Assembly (NCBI GenBank): GCA_020073005.1
Contig: JAIQFX010000003.1
Location: 62,001 to 126,000, forward strand
Source: Terriglobia bacterium
GTDB taxonomy: Bacteria; Acidobacteriota; Vicinamibacteria; Vicinamibacterales; CAVVIG01
Reading direction: 5' to 3'
DNA length: 64,000 nucleotides
Part shown: in pieces, positions 1 to 7,908 of the stretch
Layout: each line of letters opens with the position of its first letter
Position numbering within the stretch: position 1 is the first letter of the stretch
The notes under the pieces: generated by a model
The model's input: only the letters and a program-made list of their open reading frames with translations
What the model was told of the DNA's origin: nothing
Database searches by the model: none
Program-made: the position numbers and the translations under genes

Positions 1-986
1 AGCAGATCTTCGATCAGGGCCGCCTCGCGCTGATTCAGCGCACCGGCTATCCGAATCAGAGCCGGTCGCACTTCACCGGCGTCGACATCTGGTCGACGGC
101 CGACCCGAACAACGCCGCCGGGCTCGGCTGGGTGGGCCGCTATCTGGACTCGCTGCCGTCGCCCGTGGACGCGCTCGTCGGCTGGAATACGACCGCGAGC
201 TTGCCGCACGTCCTGCAATCGGCGCAGACCGCGGTGCCGGCGATCGCGAGCCCGTCGAGCTACGCGTTCTCGAGTCCGAACTCGGGCGCCGAAGCGACCG
301 CCGAGCGCGCGACCGCGGTGCGGATCGCGTCGCACGTGCCGGTCGATCGCCCCGAGCTCGCGTTCGTGTACGGCAGCACGCAGGGCGCGCTCGCCACGCT
401 GGACCGCGTCGCGACGGTCGGCACCTACAACGGATCGCTGACCGGCACGGCGAACTATCCCGCCAACAACGGCTTCGCGCAGGCGCTCAAGGCGGTGGCC
501 GGCGCGATGGTGCGCGGCATCGGCACGCGCGTGTTCTACGTCACGACCGGCGGCTTCGACACGCACTCGGGCCAGAACGTTGTCCAGACCAACGGCGCCT
601 ACTACAACCTGATGGGCACGCTCAACGACGGCCTGCTCGCCTTCTACAACGATCTCCGGAACCAGGGGCTGCTCGACGACACGCTGGTCCTCAGCTTCTC
701 GGAGTTCGGCCGCCGCATCAGCGAGAACGGCAGCAACGGCACCGACCACGGCGCCGCGTCGGTGATGATGGCGATGGGCGGGCGCGTCAACGGCGGCCTC
801 TACGGGACGGCGCCGAATCTCAACACCGACCCGAAGAATCCGACGCTCGAGAACGCCGCGGGCGACGTGACGTTCGAAACGGATTTCCGATCCGTCTACG
901 CGCGCGTGGCGGACAACTGGCTGGGGACGGATTCGGTTGGATTGCTCGGCGGAAATTTCAGAAAGACATCGCTGACGCTCGTCTAG
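1..986 (+). CDS. DUF1501 family protein, 5' end outside the window
   Basis: The frame is open from the first bases, so the N-terminus lies before the window. The visible 328 residues carry the usual DUF1501 blocks: an N-terminal QRTGYPNQSRSHFTG segment, a central FYVTTGGFDTHSGQ block and a later SFSEFGRRISENGSNGTDHG block. The family is related to sulfatases and alkaline phosphatases, is usually exported by Tat and is often encoded next to a DUF1800 gene. The expected DUF1800 partner would lie upstream, outside the window. The substrate of these proteins is unknown. The gene ends 20 bases before the next one. Confidence 0.85.
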   Translation, partial: QIFDQGRLALIQRTGYPNQSRSHFTGVDIWSTADPNNAAGLGWVGRYLDSLPSPVDALVGWNTTASLPHVLQSAQTAVPAIASPSSYAFSSPNSGAEATAERATAVRIASHVPVDRPELAFVYGSTQGALATLDRVATVGTYNGSLTGTANYPANNGFAQALKAVAGAMVRGIGTRVFYVTTGGFDTHSGQNVVQTNGAYYNLMGTLNDGLLAFYNDLRNQGLLDDTLVLSFSEFGRRISENGSNGTDHGAASVMMAMGGRVNGGLYGTAPNLNTDPKNPTLENAAGDVTFETDFRSVYARVADNWLGTDSVGLLGGNFRKTSLTLV

Positions 987-1006
987 ATGGCTGACGGCCA
1001 TCAGCC

Positions 1007-2117
1007 ATGTCGATCACGACTCTCCGTCTCTCGTCGATCCTTTCCGGACTTTCCTATGCCCTCGACCTGACCGAGGGCCACCCGCGCGGGCACGCGTCGC
1101 GCAGCTGTCTCATCGGCATGCGCCTCGGGCGCGCGCCGGCTCGCCGGGCCCTTGGCCGCGAGCACCGCGAGCCGGCGCACGCTGTTCGAAGTGCGGTGCG
1201 ATCGCGGCGCGCAGATCGCCCGGACGCTCGGCTTCTCCGCGGCCACGGCTCAGGCGATCCGCTGCATGGACGAGCACTGGGACGGCGGCGGCTATCCCGA
1301 CGGGATGCAGCGCGGCGAGATCCCGCTGCTCGCGCGGATCATCGGCCTTGCGCAGGTCGCCGAGATCTTCGCGAGCGAGGAGGGGCCGGCGCGCGCGGCC
1401 GCCGTCGTGCGTCAGCGGACCGGCAGCTGGTTCGATCCGGAACTCGCCGCCGCTTTCCGGAGCGTCGCCGGGGATCGCGAGCTGTGGGACGCGTGCGCGT
1501 CGCCGTCGCTCGACGACACCGTGGCGGCGGTCGAGCCCGAAGGCCGCGAGATCGCGGCCGACGAGAAGCGGCTCGACGACATCGCGGTCGCGTTCGCGTG
1601 GGTGATCGACGCGAAGTCTCCGTTCACGTACCACCACTCGGAGCGCGTCGCGGACTTCGCCGTCGGCATCGCGCGCGCGCTCGGACTCGACGACCGCGAG
1701 ACCGTCCGTCTGCGCCGCGGGGCGCTGCTGCACGACATCGGCAAGCTCAGCGTGCCGAACCGCATCCTCGACAAGCCGGGGAAGCTCACGCCGCGCGAGT
1801 GGGAGATCGTCAAGCTGCACCCGTACTACACGTACCAGATTCTCGAGCGCGTGCCGGTGTTCGGCGAGCTCGCCTTCGACGCCAGCGCGCACCACGAGCG
1901 GCTCGACGGCCGCGGCTACTACCGGAACCTGCCGGCCGCGAGCCTGTCGCCGTCCGCCCGAATCCTCTGCGTCGCCGATCAACTCGATGCGCTCTCCGCC
2001 GACCGGCCGTATCGCGGAAAGCTCCCCGCGGAGCGCGTCATCGCCATCATGCGCGAAGAACGCGGTACGGGACTCTGGCCTGACGCGGTGGACGCGGCCG
2101 AGGGACTAGTAAATTGA
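1007..2117 (+). pseudogene. HD-GYP-type phosphohydrolase, frameshifted with internal deletion
   Basis: A typical N-terminus (SYALDLTEGHPRGHASRSC, then LIGMRLG) starts at the ATG at 1007 in one frame. The rest (LFEVRCDRGAQIARTLGF onward, then HDIGK near 1735 and HHERLDGRGY near 1890) lies in a different frame, open from a TTG at 1152. In related proteins roughly 80 to 90 residues of the first HD domain separate these blocks; here they are missing and the frame is broken near 1130-1185. The C-terminal HD-GYP half, which would hydrolyse cyclic di-GMP, looks intact and could still be made from the internal TTG. An assembly or sequencing error is the main alternative. Confidence 0.6.
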
Positions 2118-2213
2118 GTAACTGAGTAAGTGGGTGATTGGGTAATGGCGCCTTGGTGATTCGACGCGGAATCACTAAACTACTCAATTACCCAACTACT
2201 CAATTACCCAATT
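2113..2213. repeat. AT-rich imperfect inverted repeat
   Basis: The left half (2113-2146) is built from words like ATTGAGTAACTGAGTAAG and GATTGGGTAAT. The right half (2170-2213) contains the complements ACTCAATTACCCAA, two times. The composition is far more AT-rich than the flanking genes. It fills the gap between the HD-GYP remnant and the E1 alpha gene, and reading frame could be extended through it from an upstream start, which looks spurious. Confidence 0.7.
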
Positions 2214-2224
2214 CGATCGTCTCC

Positions 2225-3208
2225 ATGCCTCCCATTAAGCGCACCAAGTTCAAGCTCTCTCCAGAGCAATTGCTCGAGATGTTCTACTGGCTGAAGATCA
2301 TCCGCGCGTTCGACGAGCGGCTGAGCGTGCTGGTCAAGCAGGGCAAGGTCCGCAGCGGCGTCTACAGCGGCATCGGCCAGGAAGCGATCATCGTCGGCAC
2401 GTGCTTCGGGCTGCGGAAAGAGGACTACATCTGCCCGCTGCACCGCGACCTCGGGTCGTTCCTCATGAAGGGCGTCGACGCGCGCGTCATGATGGCGCAG
2501 ATGTTCGCGAAGAGCACCGGGCTCTCGAAAGGCCGCGACTCGGCGCTGCACAGCGGCGTGTCCGAGCTCGGCATCTTCGGCAACACGAGCATGCTCGGCG
2601 CGAATCTGCCCGTCGCCGCCGGCCTCGCGCTCACCTTCAAGATGGACAAGGTCGACAACGTCGTCGTCGCCTACTTCGGCGAGGGCGCGAGCAACACGGG
2701 CGACTTTCACGAAGCGCTGAACTTCGCCGGCGTGCAGCAGCTCCCGATCGTCTTCATCTGCGAGAACAACCAGTACGCGTACTCGGTGCCGATCGAGAAG
2801 AGCATGGCGATCGACGACGTGGCGGACCGGGCGCGCGGGTACGGATTCGACGGCGTGGCGATCAACGGCAACGACGTGCTCGCGGTGTACCAGGCCACGC
2901 TCGGCGCGCTGAAGCGCGCGCGCGCCGGCGACGGCCCGACGCTGATCGAGTGCAAGACGTACCGCTGGCGCGGCCACTCCGAGCACGACAAGGCGTTCTA
3001 CCGGACGGACGAGGAGCTCGCGATGTGGAAGAGCCGCGATCCGATTCCGACGTTCACGACGTACCTCCGCGCGCGGCACGTCCTCGACGACAAGGCGCTC
3101 AAGGACGTCGAGGCGCGCGTCGCCGGGACGATCGATGAAGCGGTCGAGTTCGCGATGAACTCACCGGATCCTGCGCCTGAGGACGCCGTGACTGATCTCT
3201 ATGCATAA
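2225..3208 (+). CDS. 2-oxoacid dehydrogenase E1 component, alpha subunit
   Basis: A 327-residue thiamine diphosphate-dependent E1 alpha subunit of the pyruvate, acetoin or branched-chain 2-oxoacid dehydrogenase type. It decarboxylates the 2-oxoacid and passes the acyl group to lipoylated E2. Visible features are GVYSGIGQEAIIVG, the HRDLGSFLMKG segment, a ThDP-binding stretch (AYFGEGASNTGDFHEALNFA, then ICENNQYAYSVP) and the phosphorylation-loop region TYRWRGHSEHD. I start at ATG 2225 because the upstream in-frame extension is encoded by an AT-rich repeat. The beta subunit follows after a repeat. No E2 or E3 gene is in the window, so the exact substrate is open. Confidence 0.9.
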   Translation: MPPIKRTKFKLSPEQLLEMFYWLKIIRAFDERLSVLVKQGKVRSGVYSGIGQEAIIVGTCFGLRKEDYICPLHRDLGSFLMKGVDARVMMAQMFAKSTGLSKGRDSALHSGVSELGIFGNTSMLGANLPVAAGLALTFKMDKVDNVVVAYFGEGASNTGDFHEALNFAGVQQLPIVFICENNQYAYSVPIEKSMAIDDVADRARGYGFDGVAINGNDVLAVYQATLGALKRARAGDGPTLIECKTYRWRGHSEHDKAFYRTDEELAMWKSRDPIPTFTTYLRARHVLDDKALKDVEARVAGTIDEAVEFAMNSPDPAPEDAVTDLYA

Positions 3209-3213
3209 AGAAT

Positions 3214-3300
3214 CAACCACGGAGGACACTGAGGACACGGAGGAGAAAACGTACAGTGTGTACGTCTTCACGTCCGTGTCCTCCGTGTCCGCTGTGGTAA
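3214..3300. repeat. ACCACGGAGGACAC-type intergenic inverted repeat, copy 1
   Basis: The left arm (about 3216-3244) is a short tandem of GGAGGACAC words after ACCAC. The right arm (about 3273-3298) holds the complements, TCCGTGTCCTCCGTGTCC followed by GCTGTGGT. About 28 bases separate the arms. It lies between the E1 alpha and E1 beta genes. Related copies lie at 27234-27318 and 31864-31951, and a variant at 26366-26466. Confidence 0.85.
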
Positions 3301-3313
3301 CGAATTGTCCGTC

Positions 3314-4297
3314 ATGAGCACAGAGCTCTCATACCTTGATGCGATCCGCGAGGCGCTCGCCGAAGAGATGCGCCGCGATCCGAAGGTCTTCGTCCTCGGC
3401 GAGGACGTCGGCGCGTACGGCGGCGCCTTCGGCGTCACGCAGGGCCTCCACGAGGAATTCGGCGAGATGCGCGTCGTCGACACGCCGATCTCGGAGTCGG
3501 CAATCGTCGGCATCAGCATCGGCGCGGCGTTGCGGGGCTACCGGCCCGTCGCCGAAATGCAGTTCGCGGACTTCCTCTCGTGCGGCTTCGACCAGATCGT
3601 CAATCAGGCCGCGACGCTGCGCTACCGCTACGGCGGCCGCGCGTCGGTGCCGATCGTCGTCCGCGCGCCGAGCGGCGGCAACGTCGGCGGCGGGTTGTAC
3701 CATTCGCAGAATCCCGAAGCGTGGTTCGTCCACCGGCCGGGACTGAAAGTGGTCGCGCCGTCGACGGCGTTCGACGCGAAGGGATTGCTCAAGGCCGCGA
3801 TTCGCGACGACAACCCGGTCGTGTACTTCGAGCACAAGTATCTTTACCGGCGCGCGAAGGGGCCGGTGCCTGAAGGTGACGAGATCGTGCCGATCGGCGT
3901 CGCCGCAACGCGCCGCGAGGGAGACGACGTGACGCTGCTGACCTACGGCGCGATGGTCACGCCGTCGCTCGAGGCGGCCGATCGTCTGTCGAAGGAAGGC
4001 GTTGAAGCCGAAGTGATCGATCTGCGGACGCTGCTGCCGTTCGACAAGGATGCAATCTTCACGTCGCTCGAGAAGACCAGCCGCGTGCTCGTCGTTCACG
4101 AGGACGTGAAGACGCTCGGCCTCGGCGCCGAGCTGTCCGCGGTGATCATGGAAGAGCGGTTCGATCGGCTGGACGCGCCGGTCATGCGCGTCACCTATCC
4201 CGACACGTACGCGCCGTTCTCGCACGTGCTCGAAGCGGCGAACCTGCCGAATGTCGAGACGATCGCGAAGGCCTTGCGCCGGCTGGCCGCGTACTGA
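3314..4297 (+). CDS. 2-oxoacid dehydrogenase E1 component, beta subunit
   Basis: A 327-residue E1 beta subunit that forms the alpha2beta2 E1 heterotetramer with the preceding gene product. Family hallmarks are LGEDVGAYGGAFGVTQGL, DTPISESAIVG, EMQFADFLSCGFDQIVNQ, YGGRASVPIVVRAPSG and the C-terminal transketolase domain with DLRTLLPFD and VHEDVKTLGLGAEL. ATG 3314 gives the usual N-terminus (MSTELSYLDAIREAL); a TTG three codons earlier is possible. The gene is separated from E1 alpha by a repeat that probably stays inside one transcript. It converges with the epimerase gene. Confidence 0.9.
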   Translation: MSTELSYLDAIREALAEEMRRDPKVFVLGEDVGAYGGAFGVTQGLHEEFGEMRVVDTPISESAIVGISIGAALRGYRPVAEMQFADFLSCGFDQIVNQAATLRYRYGGRASVPIVVRAPSGGNVGGGLYHSQNPEAWFVHRPGLKVVAPSTAFDAKGLLKAAIRDDNPVVYFEHKYLYRRAKGPVPEGDEIVPIGVAATRREGDDVTLLTYGAMVTPSLEAADRLSKEGVEAEVIDLRTLLPFDKDAIFTSLEKTSRVLVVHEDVKTLGLGAELSAVIMEERFDRLDAPVMRVTYPDTYAPFSHVLEAANLPNVETIAKALRRLAAY

Positions 4298-4304
4298 CGT
4301 GTTC

Positions 4305-4333
4305 GCTCGCCTGAAAGGCTCGCGCCACAACTT
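4305..4333. repeat. GCTCGCCTGAAAGGCTCGCG palindromic repeat between convergent genes
   Basis: An imperfect hairpin (GCTCGCCT, then AGGCTCGC) lies exactly between the stop codons of two convergent genes. A near-identical element in inverse orientation is at 35580-35610, also between convergent genes and also ending at a stop codon. It could act as a bidirectional terminator, but there is no T-tract. Confidence 0.65.
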
Positions 4334-5232
4334 CAAAAGATCGCGCGAAGCGCGGCGTCGACGGTCGGGTACTTGAACTGAAAACCGAGACGCTCCGCTG
4401 TCGCGGGCACGGCGCGCTGGCCGGAGAGCAGCAAGCCGTCCGCCATTTCTCCCAGCAACAGTCTCAGCGCGAACCCGGGCGCGGGCATGAACGCCGGACG
4501 ATGCATCGCGCGGCCGATCGCGCGCGCGAACTCGGCGTTGGTCACGGGCGCCGGCGCCGTCGCGTTGATCGCGCCGCTGACCGTCGGCGTGCGCAGCGCC
4601 CAGCGCACGATCGCGATCCAGTCGTCGCGATGAATCCACGGCCAGTACTGCCGGCCTGACCCGACCGGCCCGCCGGCGCCGAATCTGAACGGCGGGAGCA
4701 TCTGCGGCAGCGCGCCGCCATCCTTTTCCAGAACGAGTCCCGTGCGAATGCAGACGACGCGCGTGCGATCGCCGGCGGCGCGGAGCGCCTCGCGCTCCCA
4801 TTGCGCGCAGACCTGCGCGAGGAAATCGGATCCCGCCGGCGCGTCTTCGGTCACCGCGGCGTCGCCGAGCGGCCCGTAGTAGCCGACCGCCGATCCGCTG
4901 ACGAAGACCGGCGGGGGAGAAGCGGCACCCTGGATCGCGGCCACGAGACCGCGCGTCGCCCGCACGCGGCTGTCGAGGATCCGCCGTTTCTGCGCGGCGG
5001 TCCATCGCCGGGCGGCGATCGATTCGCCGGCGAGATTGACGACGGCGCCGGCGCCGCTCACTTCGGACGCCCACGATCCGGCGCCGCCGTCGGGCGTCCA
5101 CGGCACGGCACGCGCGCCCGGGGGAGCGGCGCCGGCGCGGCTGAGCACGACGACGTCGTGGCCGTCGGCCGCGAGGGCCGCGGCGAGGGGACGCCCGAGA
5201 AACCCGGTGCCGCCCGCGATGAGAATCTTCAT
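4333..5232 (-). CDS. TIGR01777-type NAD(P)-dependent epimerase (YfcH/SDR39U1-like)
   Basis: A 299-residue SDR-superfamily protein. The nucleotide-binding motif GGTGFLGRPL lies at residues 8-17. It also has AVVNLAGESIAARRWT and the SGSAVGYYG segment (active-site-like YxxxK region degenerate), and the C-terminal DUF1731 block ends in LGFQFKYPTVDAALRAIF. The family's reaction is uncharacterised. It is divergent from the TetR gene with 45 bases between them, and a palindrome in that gap could affect both promoters. Confidence 0.88.
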   Translation of the reverse strand: MKILIAGGTGFLGRPLAAALAADGHDVVVLSRAGAAPPGARAVPWTPDGGAGSWASEVSGAGAVVNLAGESIAARRWTAAQKRRILDSRVRATRGLVAAIQGAASPPPVFVSGSAVGYYGPLGDAAVTEDAPAGSDFLAQVCAQWEREALRAAGDRTRVVCIRTGLVLEKDGGALPQMLPPFRFGAGGPVGSGRQYWPWIHRDDWIAIVRWALRTPTVSGAINATAPAPVTNAEFARAIGRAMHRPAFMPAPGFALRLLLGEMADGLLLSGQRAVPATAERLGFQFKYPTVDAALRAIF

Positions 5233-5258
5233 GTTGACACCGCCAACCGTTCAAAGTT

Positions 5259-5274
5259 AACTAACTGGTTAGTT
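5259..5274. promoter_or_regulatory. Probable TetR operator
   Basis: A perfect inverted repeat with 7-base arms (AACTAAC and GTTAGTT) around a TG centre lies 4 to 19 bases before the TetR start codon, in the divergent gap. This is the expected size and place for an autoregulatory TetR-family operator. Binding itself is inferred. Confidence 0.65.
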
Positions 5275-5277
5275 TCT

Positions 5278-5916
5278 ATGGCCCGCCCAGCGCGCGTCTC
5301 GCCGGACCGCATCCTGGCCGCCGCCGCCCTCGAGTTCGCCGAGCGCGGCTTCGCCGGCGCCCGCGTCGACCGCATCGCCCGCCGCGCCCACGTCAACAAG
5401 GCGATGCTCTACTACCACTTCAAGAGCAAAAACGGCCTGTACCGCACGCTGCTGCGCCGCATGTTCACGCTCGCCGCCGCCCGCCTGCGCGCGATTGCCG
5501 ACGGCGCAGGGTCGCACGCGGAGAAAGTGGACCGCGTCATCGCGAGCATGGCCGCGTTCATGGACGAGCACGCGTTCTTTCCCGCCATCATGCTCCGTGA
5601 AGTCGCCGAAGGCGGCGTGCACCTCGATCGCGAGACCCTCACCGCCCTCGCCGCCCTGCCCGCCGTCGTCGGCGCCATCGTGCACCGCGGCGTCAAGGCG
5701 CGGGCGTTTCGCGCGATGCCGCCGATGTTCGCCTACTTCAGCATGCTCGCGCCGGTCATTTTCTTTCTGGCCGGCACCAGGATCCGCAAGGAGATCTCGC
5801 ATCTGCACGTCGTGGACATGCGCGAATCCTCGGCCGACGACTTCATCCGGCACATGCAGCACGCCACGCGCCGCGCGCTCGCGCGCGGGAGCGCACGCCA
5901 CGCGAGGACATCATGA
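5278..5916 (+). CDS. TetR-family transcriptional repressor
   Basis: A 212-residue regulator. The N-terminal helix-turn-helix (ILAAAALEFAERGFAGARVD, then HVNKAMLYYHFKSKNGLY, residues about 10-55) is a standard TetR DNA-binding domain; the rest is a helical ligand-binding domain. ATG 5278 follows a 16-base palindrome and yields the normal N-terminus; an in-frame extension to 4801 would run antisense through the epimerase. It overlaps the membrane fusion gene by 4 bases, so it is the first gene of the efflux operon it probably represses. E. coli CecR next to ybhGFSR is a similar arrangement. Confidence 0.92.
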   Translation: MARPARVSPDRILAAAALEFAERGFAGARVDRIARRAHVNKAMLYYHFKSKNGLYRTLLRRMFTLAAARLRAIADGAGSHAEKVDRVIASMAAFMDEHAFFPAIMLREVAEGGVHLDRETLTALAALPAVVGAIVHRGVKARAFRAMPPMFAYFSMLAPVIFFLAGTRIRKEISHLHVVDMRESSADDFIRHMQHATRRALARGSARHARTS

Positions 5917-6956
5917 CGTCTCTCTCTCGAACCCCGACGCGCGCCGGATTATTCCTGCTGATCGCCGGCCTCGGCGCCGGCGCCTGCGCGCAGAAGCCGC
6001 CCGCGGATCGCGTGCGCGCCTCAGGCCAGATCGAAGCGACGGACGTCCAGGTCGCCGCGCAGGTGGGCGGACGGCTCCTCGAGCGGCGCGTCGACGAGGG
6101 CGACCGCGTCAAGCCGGGCGACATCGTCGCGCGGCTGGACACGGCGGACGCGGAGCTCGCGCTCGCGCGCGCGACGGCGGAGCACGATCAGGCCGACGCG
6201 CAGCTGCGCCTGCTGCTTGCGGGCTCGCGCGTGGAGGACATCCGCCAGGCCGAGGCGCAGATCGCGTCCGCCGAAGCCGACGTGCGCAGCGTGGACGTGG
6301 AGGTCGCCGCCGCGCAGGCCGACGTCGACCGGTTCGAGGCGCTGGTTGCGTCCAACTCCGGCTCGCGCAAGCAGCGCGACGATGCGGTCACGCGGAGAGA
6401 TGTGGCGAAGGAGCGGGCACAGGGCGCGCGCGATCGCGTGCGGGCGGCGCAGGAGAACGCCGCGCGCCTGCGCGCCGGAGCGCGGCGGGAGGACGTCGAC
6501 GCGGCGCGCGCCCGCCTCGCGGCGGCGACCGCGCAGATCGCGACGTGGCGGAAGGCCATCGCCGACGCGACGGTGATCGCGCCGGCGGCGGGTCTCGTCA
6601 CCGAGAAGCTCGCGGACGTCGGCGAGATGCTCCCGCCGCGCGCGCCGATCGTCGTCGTCAGCGATCTCGATCACGTCTGGGCGAACGTCTACGTCGATGA
6701 GCCCGTTGTGCCGCGCCTGCGTGTCGGCCAGGCGGCGACGGTGTTCACCGACGCCGGCGGCGCGGGCCTGCGCGGCACGATCAGCTACGTGTCGGCGAAA
6801 GCCGAGTTCACGCCGCGCAACGTGCAGACGGCCGAGGATCGCTCGAAGCTCGTGTACCGCATCAAGGTCTCGGTCGAGAACACGGGCGGCGTGCTCAAGG
6901 CCGGCATGCCGGTCGAAGCCGACATCCCATTTACATCGCTCGCCGGCGGGAAGTAG
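5913..6956 (+). CDS. HlyD/YbhG-type periplasmic adaptor lipoprotein
   Basis: A 347-residue membrane fusion protein linking the inner-membrane ABC-2 transporter to an outer-membrane channel. The signal peptide ends in a lipobox (LGAGAC), so lipidation at Cys26 is likely. A biotinyl-lipoyl-like half motif (GQIEATDVQVAAQVGGRLLE), a long Ala/Arg/Glu coiled-coil hairpin (about residues 70-220) and a beta-barrel segment (VVSDLDHVWANVYVDEP) follow in order. The TGA of the TetR gene overlaps its ATG. The two ATPases, the channel and the two permeases follow on the same strand. Confidence 0.9.
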   Translation: MTSLSRTPTRAGLFLLIAGLGAGACAQKPPADRVRASGQIEATDVQVAAQVGGRLLERRVDEGDRVKPGDIVARLDTADAELALARATAEHDQADAQLRLLLAGSRVEDIRQAEAQIASAEADVRSVDVEVAAAQADVDRFEALVASNSGSRKQRDDAVTRRDVAKERAQGARDRVRAAQENAARLRAGARREDVDAARARLAAATAQIATWRKAIADATVIAPAAGLVTEKLADVGEMLPPRAPIVVVSDLDHVWANVYVDEPVVPRLRVGQAATVFTDAGGAGLRGTISYVSAKAEFTPRNVQTAEDRSKLVYRIKVSVENTGGVLKAGMPVEADIPFTSLAGGK

Positions 6957-6960
6957 GCGT

Positions 6961-7908
6961 ATGCCGTCACTCGTCTCATTCGATCGCGTCTCCAAACGGT
7001 ACGGATCGACCACCGCGCTGCGCGAGCTGACGCTGGCGATCGAGCCGGGCGAAATGTTCGGGCTCATCGGTCCTGACGGCGCGGGCAAGACGACGACGAT
7101 CCGATTGATCTGCGGATTGATTCACGCCGACGCGGGCGCCGTGCGCGTGCTCGATCTCGATCCCGTTCGCCAGCATCGGCGCCTGACCGCGTCGGTCGGC
7201 TACCTCTCGCAGCGCTTCAGCCTCTACGGCGACCTCAGCGTCGACGAGAACATCGCGTTCTTCGCCGAGATCCACGGCGTGCGCGACTTCCGCGCGCGCC
7301 GCGATCGGCTCCTCGACATCACGCAGCTCGCGCCGTTCCGCGCGCGGCTGGCCGATCAGCTCTCCGGCGGCATGAAGCAGAAGCTCGCGCTGGCGTGCAC
7401 GCTCGTCCACGAGCCGAGGCTGATCGTGCTCGACGAGCCGACGACCGGCGTCGATCCGGTGTCGCGCCGGGAGTTCTGGAAGCTGCTCTCGGAGTTCCTG
7501 TCGCAGGGCATCACGATCATCATGGCCACGCCGTACCTCGACGAGGCCGAGCGCTGCTCGCGCGTCGCGCTGCTGCATCAGGGCGGACTGCTCGCGCTCG
7601 ATCGGCCCGGCGTGCTGCGCGCGGCGCTGCCGGGCGCGCTGTTCGAAGTGATCGTGTCCGATCACCGGCAGGCGCCGGACGTTCTCGGACGGCTGCCGGG
7701 CGTCCGTGACGTGCAGATGTTCGGCGAGCGCGCGCACGTGCGGCTCGATCGCGGGCCCGGCGGCGCCGCCGACGGCGTTGCCGCCGACGCGCTGTCGGCG
7801 CAGGCGCGCGCGGCGGGCCTGCCCGTGACCAGCGTCCGTCCGATCGCGACGTCTCTCGAAGACGTGTTCATCGCGCGCCTTCACGATTCTCACGGGGCCA
7901 ACCCATGA
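6961..7908 (+). CDS. ABC transporter ATPase, first half-site (YbhF N-half-like)
   Basis: A 315-residue ABC-2-type nucleotide-binding protein. It has Walker A GPDGAGKTT, signature LSGGMKQK and Walker B LIVLDEPTTGVDP. At the H-loop position the sequence is MATPYLDEAE, with no His where TH is usual. The second ATPase of the operon has the H-loop but an altered signature. The pair looks like E. coli YbhF split into two genes and probably forms a heterodimer. I start at ATG 6961, 4 bases after the adaptor stop. Its end overlaps the TolC-type gene by 4 bases. Confidence 0.92.
   Translation: MPSLVSFDRVSKRYGSTTALRELTLAIEPGEMFGLIGPDGAGKTTTIRLICGLIHADAGAVRVLDLDPVRQHRRLTASVGYLSQRFSLYGDLSVDENIAFFAEIHGVRDFRARRDRLLDITQLAPFRARLADQLSGGMKQKLALACTLVHEPRLIVLDEPTTGVDPVSRREFWKLLSEFLSQGITIIMATPYLDEAERCSRVALLHQGGLLALDRPGVLRAALPGALFEVIVSDHRQAPDVLGRLPGVRDVQMFGERAHVRLDRGPGGAADGVAADALSAQARAAGLPVTSVRPIATSLEDVFIARLHDSHGANP

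Noticed and set aside
2138-2224. Upstream extension of the E1 alpha gene
   Set aside because: The extra 29 residues are encoded by the AT-rich repeat and do not resemble E1 alpha N-termini.
4801-5277. Upstream extension of the TetR gene
   Set aside because: It is antisense to the epimerase, and the operator and normal TetR N-terminus place the start at 5278.
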